From positions 1 to 10,533 of the forward strand of contig QMNH01000022.1 in assembly GCA_003647675.1 (NCBI GenBank): a stretch of 10,533 nucleotides of DNA, written 5' to 3'. This stretch comes from Candidatus Falkowiibacteriota bacterium. GTDB lineage: Bacteria > Patescibacteriota > Patescibacteriia > Patescibacteriales > UBA12075. This document shows, piece by piece, positions 1-5,650 of this stretch (positions are counted from its first letter, which is position 1; each line of letters begins with the position of its first letter). The translations under genes and the position numbers were made by a program. The notes beneath the pieces were generated by a model. That model was not told where the DNA came from, searched no databases, and was given only the letters and a program-made list of their open reading frames with translations.

Positions 1-35
1 CGGGCTGTTATCACTTGCCTTTGGGAAAGAAAATT

Positions 36-1451
36 TTACTTATTTTTCTTGCCTTTATTAAATTTTGCTTTAAATTCAAAACTGTTATTTTTTTGTTTAG
101 CTGTCCAGCTCATTATTTGACCTTTTTCTTGACCGCTAATATTGCCCATTTTTTTCATCATATTAGTAAGATGCGCTATACAACTGACATATTGCCCATG
201 ATTTTTATAGTTACCCGGTGAACCACAGCTGTATTCTTCCTTGTCGTCACCGGAACAATTACAGGGCGTGTTGCAGTTTTTACAAGTACATTCACATTTA
301 CATGTGCATTCACAATCGCATTTGTCATCATCCGAACAGCCTTCATCAACCGTGCCGTCGCAGTCATTGTCTATATCGTCGCAAATTTCGTCCGCGCCCG
401 GATGAATAGTTGCGTTATCGTCGTTACAATCAGTATTATCACTTACGTAGTCAGTTGGAGCGGAACAGGAACTGGTGGCAGCCGAGCTGTCTCCGTAGCC
501 ATCATTATCAAAATCAAAGTAATAACGTTTTCTTAAACCTTCGTCAATAGTGCCGTCACAGTCGTTATCAATAAAATCGCAAATTTCCGCAGCCCCCGGA
601 TTAATGTCTGCATCGGTATCATCACAGTCGCTACTATTGTCCACATATCCGCTAGGCTGGGTTTTTGCTTCAACCGAAGAGTTAGCATTGCCGTAACTGT
701 CGGCATCCGCGTCGCGGTACCAAATTTTCATGCTATTGCAATCCTCGTCTACGGTACCGTCGCAGTCATTATCAAGTCCGTCGCAGATTTCCGCGGCTCT
801 CGGATAACAAACCGCGCTGTTATCGTTGCAGTCGTTATCGTTTTCCGAAAATCCGTCCGGTAAAGCGCACCAAACCGTGGTAGTGGCATCTGAACCATAG
901 CCGTCGCCGTCCGCGTCAATATAATAAGTTGAAGTAGCCAAGCCTTCGTTCACGGTGCCGTCGCAGTTATTGTCCAGTCCGTCACAAATCTCCGAAGCGC
1001 CCGGATTTATATCGGCGTTAGAATCATTGCAGTCATTACTGGTAGACGCGTAATTCAGGGGAGCGGCGCAAGCCAGGATGATCGGCGAAGTAGTACCGTA
1101 ACCATCGCCGTCGGCGTCAAAATAAAAAGTGGAAGTAGCCAAATCTTCGTCAATTGCCCCGCTGCAATTATTGTCTATGCCGTCGCAAATTTCGTCCGCG
1201 TCCGGGTTAATAGAAGCATCGGCGTCATCGCAGTCCTCGCTGTTTTCCACATAACCATCCGGCATAGAACAGGCTTCTACGCTGTTAGCCGGATCTCCAT
1301 AGTCATCGCTGTCCGCGTCAAGATAATATGACGAACTAACGCATTCTCTCATTGCCGCCGGATCAGCTTTAACAGCCAAAATCGTACCTGCCCCCACAAG
1401 CACAGAAATAATAAAAATTGTAACATTTAAATATAATGTTTTGTTTTTCAT
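36..1451 (-). CDS. Secreted MopE-like metal-binding repeat protein with Cys-rich C-terminal segment
   Basis: The 471-residue product starts with a signal peptide (Lys-rich start, hydrophobic core about residues 8-27, likely cleavage after AVKA near residue 29), so it is exported. Five repeats of about 62-66 residues follow (roughly 42-103, 109-170, 176-238, 244-305, 310-372). Each has a YYxDADGDGYG-like half, a DCDDxxxxINPGAxEICD half and an ending of the form DNDCDGTVDE. This is the putative metal-binding (MopE-type) repeat found in many surface proteins; the Asp-rich loops resemble Ca2+-binding loops and each repeat carries paired cysteines. Residues 378-399 contain ten cysteines alternating with Asp, Glu, Thr, Lys and Asn. 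The tail (405-471) holds YKNHGQYVSC and a Lys-rich end. The ATG start is fixed by the signal peptide; no clear Shine-Dalgarno is seen. Exact function, ligand and anchoring are unknown. The stop is TAA at 36-38. Confidence 0.88.
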   Translation of the reverse strand: MKNKTLYLNVTIFIISVLVGAGTILAVKADPAAMRECVSSSYYLDADSDDYGDPANSVEACSMPDGYVENSEDCDDADASINPDADEICDGIDNNCSGAIDEDLATSTFYFDADGDGYGTTSPIILACAAPLNYASTSNDCNDSNADINPGASEICDGLDNNCDGTVNEGLATSTYYIDADGDGYGSDATTTVWCALPDGFSENDNDCNDNSAVCYPRAAEICDGLDNDCDGTVDEDCNSMKIWYRDADADSYGNANSSVEAKTQPSGYVDNSSDCDDTDADINPGAAEICDFIDNDCDGTIDEGLRKRYYFDFDNDGYGDSSAATSSCSAPTDYVSDNTDCNDDNATIHPGADEICDDIDNDCDGTVDEGCSDDDKCDCECTCKCECTCKNCNTPCNCSGDDKEEYSCGSPGNYKNHGQYVSCIAHLTNMMKKMGNISGQEKGQIMSWTAKQKNNSFEFKAKFNKGKKNK

Positions 1452-1494
1452 AAAAAGTTTAATTATTAATAATAATTTAGGAAATATGTAAAAT

Positions 1495-1522
1495 ATTATA
1501 CTACAATAATATACACTTCTAA
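1495..1522 (-). promoter_or_regulatory. Predicted promoter of the repeat-protein gene
   Basis: On the minus strand TATAAT (1495-1500) is a perfect -10 hexamer. A weak -35, TTAGAA (1517-1522), lies 16 bp upstream. The implied start leaves a leader of roughly 35-40 nt before the ATG at 1451. The -10 sits in TTGTAGTATAAT, which also occurs upstream of the tRNA-Pro gene. Confidence 0.5.
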
Positions 1523-1688
1523 CGCAATTATGTTACATGAAATTTGCAACTAAATAATTAACTAATTTTAGCTATTATTTTTAACTATTTTTCTCCCTTT
1601 TTAAATCTACATAAAAATTCAAATTATTTTTACTTTACAAAAAACTCAATTTATAGCATTACTACAAAATAAATATGCTTAAAATAAC

Positions 1689-1715
1689 AAAAAAATAGCA
1701 TTAATATGCTATTTT
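1689..1715 (-). terminator. Rho-independent terminator after the TVP38-family gene
   Basis: A perfect 10-bp stem (AAAATAGCAT / ATGCTATTTT) with a 4-nt loop at 1692-1715 is followed on the minus strand by seven T (1695-1689). It lies 28 bp past the TGA stop of the TVP38-family gene and would end the four-gene operon. The stem is AT-rich, so efficiency is uncertain. A looser pair of the same AGCATT/AATATGCT words lies just beyond it, near 1655-1680. Confidence 0.7.
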
Positions 1716-1742
1716 ATAAAATAATTTTATTCTAAATCCTGT

Positions 1743-2399
1743 TCACCACTTCTTGTAGATCTTAATAAATTTTCTAATATACAGCTTTATTTTTTTATAT
1801 TTAAAAATAAATAAAGTTAATAATAAAACTCCGACTATAAACTGTGCTATAACCGGTAATTCCGAGCCATAAGCGAAAATAAAAGAAAAAATACTTGTAC
1901 CTATAATAGTCGCAACCAGAAACGGCCCCCAATGCATTTTAGTAAATAATCCAATCGCGTAGCTAATTATATCAACCGGCAAAACAACACGAGCTAAAAT
2001 CAAAAGCCAAAATAAATTCTTTTTTGGTAAGTCTTTTCTATATTCATCAATGTCGCATTTGTCGATAAATTTACAAACTAATTTTTGGCCAAAGCGGCGA
2101 GCTATAAAAAAAGCCAGCAAAGAGCCGCCTGACCAACCAATAATAGTATAGATAGCCGCTAAATTCGGACCCCATAACGATACTGCCACCGGCAAAAGCG
2201 GTAAAGTACTAACTGCCGCGAATAAAACACCAATTGCCACTATGCTCGCGTACGTTAGCTTGCCGGCTAAACCATTTATTAACGCTATATCACCCAGTAC
2301 TCCCGAATATTTATTTGATAAAAATGAAGCCAAAATAAAAAGTGCAACTAAAACAATTACTATATTTACTTCTTTTCTTTTAAATATTTTTCTAAACAT
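1743..2399 (-). CDS. TVP38/TMEM64 family membrane protein (VTT/DedA superfamily)
   Basis: The 218-residue product is an integral membrane protein with hydrophobic segments at about 12-27, 50-75, 80-100, 128-150, 158-177 and 184-200, and very basic ends. The VTT-domain signatures are visible: GWSGGSLLAFFIARRFG (88-104), a central LARVVLPVDIISYAIGL (135-151) with the Arg and Pro typical of the re-entrant loop, and GPFLVATIIGT (158-168). Length is normal for the family. Relatives act in membrane lipid scrambling or undecaprenyl-phosphate recycling, but the substrate here cannot be read from sequence. The gene starts 4 bp after the AlkD-like stop codon, so it is probably translationally coupled to it. 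The stop is TGA. No Shine-Dalgarno is seen. Confidence 0.85.
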   Translation of the reverse strand: MFRKIFKRKEVNIVIVLVALFILASFLSNKYSGVLGDIALINGLAGKLTYASIVAIGVLFAAVSTLPLLPVAVSLWGPNLAAIYTIIGWSGGSLLAFFIARRFGQKLVCKFIDKCDIDEYRKDLPKKNLFWLLILARVVLPVDIISYAIGLFTKMHWGPFLVATIIGTSIFSFIFAYGSELPVIAQFIVGVLLLTLFIFKYKKIKLYIRKFIKIYKKW

Positions 2400-2403
2400 T
2401 TTT

Positions 2404-3123
2404 TTATTTTTTATTCAAATAGTTAGTGTGTAAATAATATTTTCTCTTCTTTTCACTAAACTTTTCGATTGCATAACGAAGCATAACTCTCGGCATGTCC
2501 TTATAATATTTTTTTAAAAATTCTTCTTCGACTTTAAGGTCTCTCTTGCCTACTTCCCTGAGCATCCAGCCAACCGCTTTATGAATTAAATCATGAGAAT
2601 CGTTCAATAAAATTTCAGAAATTTTTAAAGTATCTTTAAAATCATTATTTCTGATAAACGCGTAAGTGGCGACAATCGCGATCCGCCTCTCCCATAAACT
2701 GCCGGATCCGGCCAGTTCATATAATATTTTTCTTGGTTTATCCAAAAAATAATCTCCGGCTATTTTCGGCGCGGTTAAATCAACCAAGTCCCAATTATTT
2801 ATATTTTTGGAATTTTTTAAATAAAAATCAAAAATACTTTGCTTGTTTTTAGTGTCGGCTTTCACGTATTTATCAACAAGTATAAGCAAGGCTGTGAAAC
2901 GATATCCATGAATCTTTGAATTTAATAAAACCTGCAATTCTTTTAATTTTAAATCCGGATATTTTTTTGCGACCTGCCTCTGCGTGGACACTTTTATGCC
3001 CAAAAATATATCGCCCTGGCCGTATTCGCCCGGGCCGGTTTTAAAAAAACGCCGCAGTATTTCAGCCTGGGTTTTATCGGCAAGATTATTCAATTCTTTT
3101 TTAAGCGCGCCTACTTTATCCAT
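2404..3123 (-). CDS. DNA alkylation repair protein, AlkD-like HEAT-repeat glycosylase
   Basis: The 239-residue helical protein has the AlkD-family pattern, a HEAT-like repeat DNA glycosylase that removes alkylated (N3/N7) purines without base flipping. Residues matching the known active-site cleft are visible: NNWDLVD (109-115; Trp111 and Asp115 at the Trp-x3-Asp spacing), LWERRIAIVAT (143-153, conserved Arg) and KAVGWMLREVGKR (182-194, conserved Trp186). The N-terminal YGQGDIFLGIKVSTQRQ block (34-50) is also typical. Length is normal. It sits immediately upstream of the TVP38-family gene and 81 bp after the ZIP gene. The last residues (YYLHTNYLNKK) are odd: their DNA matches the tip of the palindromic element at 7869-8031 (see findings). 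Start is ATG; there is no clear Shine-Dalgarno. Confidence 0.9.
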   Translation of the reverse strand: MDKVGALKKELNNLADKTQAEILRRFFKTGPGEYGQGDIFLGIKVSTQRQVAKKYPDLKLKELQVLLNSKIHGYRFTALLILVDKYVKADTKNKQSIFDFYLKNSKNINNWDLVDLTAPKIAGDYFLDKPRKILYELAGSGSLWERRIAIVATYAFIRNNDFKDTLKISEILLNDSHDLIHKAVGWMLREVGKRDLKVEEEFLKKYYKDMPRVMLRYAIEKFSEKKRKYYLHTNYLNKK

Positions 3124-3148
3124 ATAAAATATTTTTAAATTTTAAAAT

Positions 3149-3176
3149 ACACTGGCAAAAATGTCAGTGTTTTTTA
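3149..3176. terminator. Possible terminator hairpin between the ZIP and AlkD-like genes
   Basis: ACACTG (3149-3154) and CAGTGT (3165-3170) form a 6-bp stem, extended by two more pairs after a mismatch. The long T-rich run is on the plus-strand side (3170 onward), while the adjacent genes are on the minus strand, where only ATTTT follows the hairpin. It may attenuate transcription between the ZIP gene and the AlkD-like gene, or act on antisense transcripts. Orientation is unresolved. Confidence 0.4.
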
Positions 3177-3204
3177 TTTTTATTTTTTTATTTACGGACT
3201 GGTG

Positions 3205-3942
3205 CTAGGTTATATATTTTACAAGCCAAATTAATATTATTCCCGCTAAAAAAGAAAAAAAATGGATTAAATTTTCTTTTAAGTTATCCCGGTGCTTTAC
3301 TTCCGGAATTAAATCAGAGCTGGCTATATAAATAAAATTACCGGCCGCGAAAGGCAGTAAATAAATTATATTTATTTTAAATGACACAAAATAAACAAAT
3401 AAACCGCCGAGTAAAAATGTCAAAGCCGATATAAAATTGAATAAAAGCGCTTTTTTCTTTTCCCAGCCGCCGTGAATCAGTATGCCGAAATCACCCAGCT
3501 CCTGGGGAATTTCATGGGAAGCGGCCACAAACCAGGTCACTATGCCCAGTCTAATATCCACCATAAAAGCCGAGCCGATAGCCAAACCGCCGATAAAATT
3601 GTGGATGCCGTCGGCTATCAGAATCAAATAAGTAACCGGATGCTTATGCTCCGAAACCATCCGATGGCAATGATGCCAATGAATAAACTGCTCCAAAAGA
3701 AAAAACAAAGAAAAGCCGATAATCACCCAGATAAAAATCCAGGTATTGGGTCCGGCTCGTTCAACCGCTTCCGGTATCATGTGAAGTAAAGCGCCGGCAA
3801 TCAAAGCTCCAGCCGAAAACGCGACTAAAGGAAAAATAATCTTTTTTAAAAGTTTTTCATTTAAATACAGGGTCACCACGCCGACTAAAGCAATCAAGCT
3901 CATGGCCAGACTGGAGCCTATTATCCAAAATAATACATTCAT
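3205..3942 (-). CDS. ZIP family divalent metal transporter
   Basis: The 245-residue product has about eight membrane segments (roughly 3-26, 36-54, 68-87, 103-125, 130-142 into 150, 165-187, 192-210, 225-243), as expected for ZIP zinc/iron permeases. The metal-site helices are clear: LIADGIHNFIGGLAIGSAF (108-126) and FVAASHEIPQELGDFGIL (138-155), resembling the LIV-1-type HEXPHEXGD motif with Gln in place of the second His. AGALLHMIPEA (49-59) and SSDLIPE (208-214) are also typical. A His-rich loop between helices 3 and 4 (HWHHCHR, then SEHKH, residues 88-101) probably collects metal. It likely brings Zn2+, Mn2+ or Fe2+ into the cytoplasm. The methyltransferase-like gene ends 16 bp upstream, suggesting co-transcription. 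The stop is TAG. Confidence 0.9.
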   Translation of the reverse strand: MNVLFWIIGSSLAMSLIALVGVVTLYLNEKLLKKIIFPLVAFSAGALIAGALLHMIPEAVERAGPNTWIFIWVIIGFSLFFLLEQFIHWHHCHRMVSEHKHPVTYLILIADGIHNFIGGLAIGSAFMVDIRLGIVTWFVAASHEIPQELGDFGILIHGGWEKKKALLFNFISALTFLLGGLFVYFVSFKINIIYLLPFAAGNFIYIASSDLIPEVKHRDNLKENLIHFFSFLAGIILIWLVKYIT

Positions 3943-3958
3943 CCGCTTTTATTTAAAT

Positions 3959-4564
3959 TCATATTTCGTAAAAAAAGGCTTTTTTTTCTTTTTTAAATTT
4001 TTTGCTTTTTCTATGGAAAAGATTTTGATTCCGGGAAAGCCAGGCAAATTTTCCTTTCACGTCAGGCAATTCAATAACTTTTTTAGGAGTTAAAGTTCGG
4101 AAATTGAATCCGGTGCTTACAATCTGCGTGCCGGGCCGGCATTCAAATTTTAATTTAGCGCCAATGCCCTCCATCTTATCCGGATATAAGTGGCTATAGA
4201 TAAAGTCAACTTCTTTGATGTTTACGCGGTGAATAGGCTGGCGAATCACTTTAATTCTTGTCTGCCTGACAAAAGCCTGAGTTTTCGCGACTAAATAAGG
4301 AAATAAATCAGACTCTACCGCGACCAATACCGCATCCGGATATTTTTTCTCTAAAGCTAGAAAAAATCCCGACCGGCCGGAGCTAAAAGCGAACATTTTC
4401 GGATTTGATTGCGGAATTTCCAGTTCGCTTAAAATCTGCTCAACCACCCAGGGGCGGGACGGAATAAAAGGAACAAAGCCGCGTAAAAGTATATCAAAAA
4501 GAAATATTACAATAATATAGCCTAAACCGATTAATATTAAATATGTAATTATATTTATTGCCAT
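3959..4564 (-). CDS. Membrane-anchored methyltransferase-like protein with degenerate SAM motif
   Basis: The 201-residue product has one N-terminal membrane helix (about 5-27), then RGFVPFIPSRPWVVEQIL (28-45), then a small Rossmann-like region. The layout matches membrane-anchored class I methyltransferases of the ATPSCKMT/FAM173 type, where a helix and a PFxP motif precede a DLGSGDGR SAM loop. Here that loop reads MFAFSSGRSGF (57-67): the usual Asp and two of the glycines are absent, though the acidic residue after strand 2 (VAVESD, Glu84) is kept. Later strands are recognisable (VDFIYSHLYP, 119-128; GTQIVSTGFNF, 145-155). The C-terminus is very basic. It may have altered SAM binding or be inactive. 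It is the first gene of the putative operon with the ZIP transporter. Substrate is unknown; the stop is TGA. Confidence 0.6.
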   Translation of the reverse strand: MAINIITYLILIGLGYIIVIFLFDILLRGFVPFIPSRPWVVEQILSELEIPQSNPKMFAFSSGRSGFFLALEKKYPDAVLVAVESDLFPYLVAKTQAFVRQTRIKVIRQPIHRVNIKEVDFIYSHLYPDKMEGIGAKLKFECRPGTQIVSTGFNFRTLTPKKVIELPDVKGKFAWLSRNQNLFHRKSKKFKKEKKAFFYEI

Positions 4565-4766
4565 AAAACAGATTATTTTTAAATATTAGACTTATATATA
4601 TTTTACCAATTTATTCTTTTTTTGGCCAATTCATTTATTTTTGCTCAATTGTCTGCATATGCCGTTCATTAGTGCTAGCGCGCTTTTCGTATAAACCAAA
4701 AATATCATTTATATATAAAACATAAATAATTAAATATACCAGCATTAATATAAAAAATGATTTTTA
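4565..4766. other. Intergenic region between divergent transcription units
   Basis: The gene-free stretch from 4565 to 4871 separates the minus-strand operon from the plus-strand response regulator. Apart from the two predicted promoters I see only AT-rich DNA and a small palindrome AGCGCGCT near 4678-4685. No ORF of note, RNA gene or repeat was recognised. Confidence 0.5.
4600..4629 (-). promoter_or_regulatory. Possible promoter of the methyltransferase/ZIP operon
   Basis: On the minus strand TTGGCC (4624-4629) and TAAAAT (4600-4605) are separated by 18 bp and lie 36 bp upstream of the ATG at 4564. The region is so AT-rich that other -10-like words are available, so this is tentative. Confidence 0.28.
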
Positions 4767-4795
4767 TTGATAAAATTTAATTAATAATGTATAAT
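4767..4795 (+). promoter_or_regulatory. Near-consensus sigma70-type promoter of the response regulator
   Basis: TTGATA (4767-4772), a 17-bp spacer and TATAAT (4790-4795) on the plus strand make a near-consensus vegetative promoter, with TG just before the -10. Transcription should start near 4802, giving a leader of about 70 nt before the ATG at 4872. No Shine-Dalgarno precedes that ATG. Confidence 0.7.
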
Positions 4796-4871
4796 AAAGC
4801 TAAGCTATAAATATTATTTGTACTTTATTTGATTTAATAATAGCTAAAAAATTAATTATTACACTAACCAT

Positions 4872-5261
4872 ATGCCTGAAAATAAAAAAACCATATTAGT
4901 TATTGAAGATGACGAACAAATTTTAACTGCTATGACTGCTGGCTTATCTCATAGAAATTTTAATGTCGTTGGCGCTAAAACCGGAGAAGAGGGTCTAAAA
5001 ATTATCGAAGGATTAAGACCGAATTTACTGCTTTTAGATTTAATGCTGCCCGGAATGTCAGGGGAGGATGTCCTGACTATTATGCATCAAAAAAAATTAA
5101 CCGAAGAAATACCGGTTATAATTCTTAGCAATAAAATGGACGGAATAAACATTAAAAAATGTATTCATGAATTAGGAGCAAAAGACTATCTGCTTAAAGT
5201 TAATTTCTCATTTGAAACCTTTGTGAAACAGGTAGATAAATTACTAAATAAACAACTATAG
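4872..5261 (+). CDS. Stand-alone receiver-domain response regulator (CheY-like)
   Basis: The 129-residue protein is a single phosphoacceptor receiver domain and nothing else. Visible catalytic residues are the acidic pair in VIEDDE (10-15), the phosphoacceptor Asp56 in LLLLDLMLPGMSG (52-64), the switch Ser86 in VIILSNK (82-88) and the conserved Lys109 in DYLLKV (105-110). It lacks a DNA-binding or enzymatic output domain, so it probably acts by protein-protein contact or as a phosphorelay intermediate. No histidine kinase is encoded in the window, making it an orphan here. It is the only plus-strand gene and has its own promoter and terminator, so it is a single-gene unit. The start is ATG directly before the first strand of the domain; no Shine-Dalgarno is evident. 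The stop is TAG. Confidence 0.93.
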   Translation: MPENKKTILVIEDDEQILTAMTAGLSHRNFNVVGAKTGEEGLKIIEGLRPNLLLLDLMLPGMSGEDVLTIMHQKKLTEEIPVIILSNKMDGINIKKCIHELGAKDYLLKVNFSFETFVKQVDKLLNKQL

Positions 5262-5313
5262 CAATATTTATTAAAATAACCGACAGTTTCATCTAATATC
5301 TTTAAATAAAATT

Positions 5314-5340
5314 CCGCTGGAAAACAACCGGCGGTTTTTT
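5314..5340 (+). terminator. Rho-independent terminator of the response regulator
   Basis: CCGCTGG (5314-5320) pairs with CCGGCGG (5328-5334) over 7 bp including one G-U, with loop AAAACAA, followed by six T. It lies about 50 bp after the stop codon on the same strand. Confidence 0.88.
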
Positions 5341-5648
5341 ATTAATTTCAACTTGCTCAAAGAAAGGCTTTTATGCATGTCATACTATGTGTTCGGGGTA
5401 GCGCCGACAACCAAAAAAAATATTCTTATTCACATGTACCCCATCATTCTTTGCTGAATCCATTTTTGGCCGCGGGCGTGTTTTTGCCAATTTTCCCTGG
5501 CTCTATTGATTGACCTTTCCGGATCAATGGTTTCCTTACGTCAGGAACACGTCTGGGGATAACCCCTTTTTACTTAATATTTAAACATTTATAAATATCA
5601 AAAATAGTTTTCTCTACCCATGCGTCATTCTCTTTAAACGGAATTATA
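5341..5648. other. Gene-poor region with decayed coding fragments
   Basis: Between the response-regulator terminator and the helicase stop codon there is no intact gene. The stretch holds the two minus-strand relics described separately and is visibly more GC-rich around 5390-5560 than ordinary intergenic DNA here. That fits decayed coding sequence. A small GGGGATAACCCC hairpin followed by five T lies at 5555-5571 (plus strand). Confidence 0.5.
5433..5540 (-). pseudogene. Decayed fragment resembling a DinD/BRO-family protein
   Basis: Between two in-frame stops (TGA at 5541-5543 and TGA at 5430-5432) the minus strand encodes about 36 residues with no usable start. The run DPERSINRARENWQKHARG followed by QKWIQQRMMG resembles the conserved middle of DinD-like (DNA damage-inducible protein D) and BRO-N antirepressor proteins, where a pattern like DPE....RARE.W.K.GR...WI..RM.G is followed by a RNKLTDYW-type segment. 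That continuation is missing here. I read it as a relic of a phage-type or damage-inducible gene. Recognition is from remembered family pattern only, over a short stretch. Confidence 0.45.
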
Positions 5649-5650
5649 TT
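5570..5650 (-). pseudogene. Possible C-terminal relic of a PD-(D/E)XK nuclease-like gene
   Basis: Just past the helicase stop codon, in a different frame, the minus strand encodes NIIPFKENDAWVEKTIFDIY and then KCLNIK before a TAA at 5570-5572. The pattern D-x-WVE-x-T-hydrophobic-x-x-hydrophobic-x-x-CL is like the C-terminal part of Cas4/RecB-type PD-(D/E)XK nucleases, where a cysteine pair normally follows; here the frame stops first. No start codon precedes it and nothing shows that it is translated. It could also be chance. Confidence 0.28.

Noticed and set aside
36..1451. Repetitive DNA in this stretch as a possible CRISPR or satellite array.
   Set aside because: The periodicity is that of the protein repeats; copies are diverged and in a single open frame with no spacers.
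4859..4868. TTACACTAAC before the response-regulator start resembles the palindrome tip TTACACGCTAAC.
   Set aside because: Too short, needs a 2-nt gap, and likely by chance in AT-rich DNA.
5376..5516. Small plus-strand frame beginning ATG at 5376 (about 46 codons).
   Set aside because: It is exactly antisense and codon-register-aligned to the DinD/BRO-like fragment and has no family resemblance or ribosome binding site.
5387..5571. Possible plus-strand structured RNA: ATGTGTTC (5387-5394) pairs with GAACACGT (5545-5552), with a GGGGATAACCCC hairpin and T run at the end.
   Set aside because: The same DNA reads on the minus strand as a recognisable DinD/BRO-like fragment, no good promoter was found, and the terminal stem is only 4 bp.
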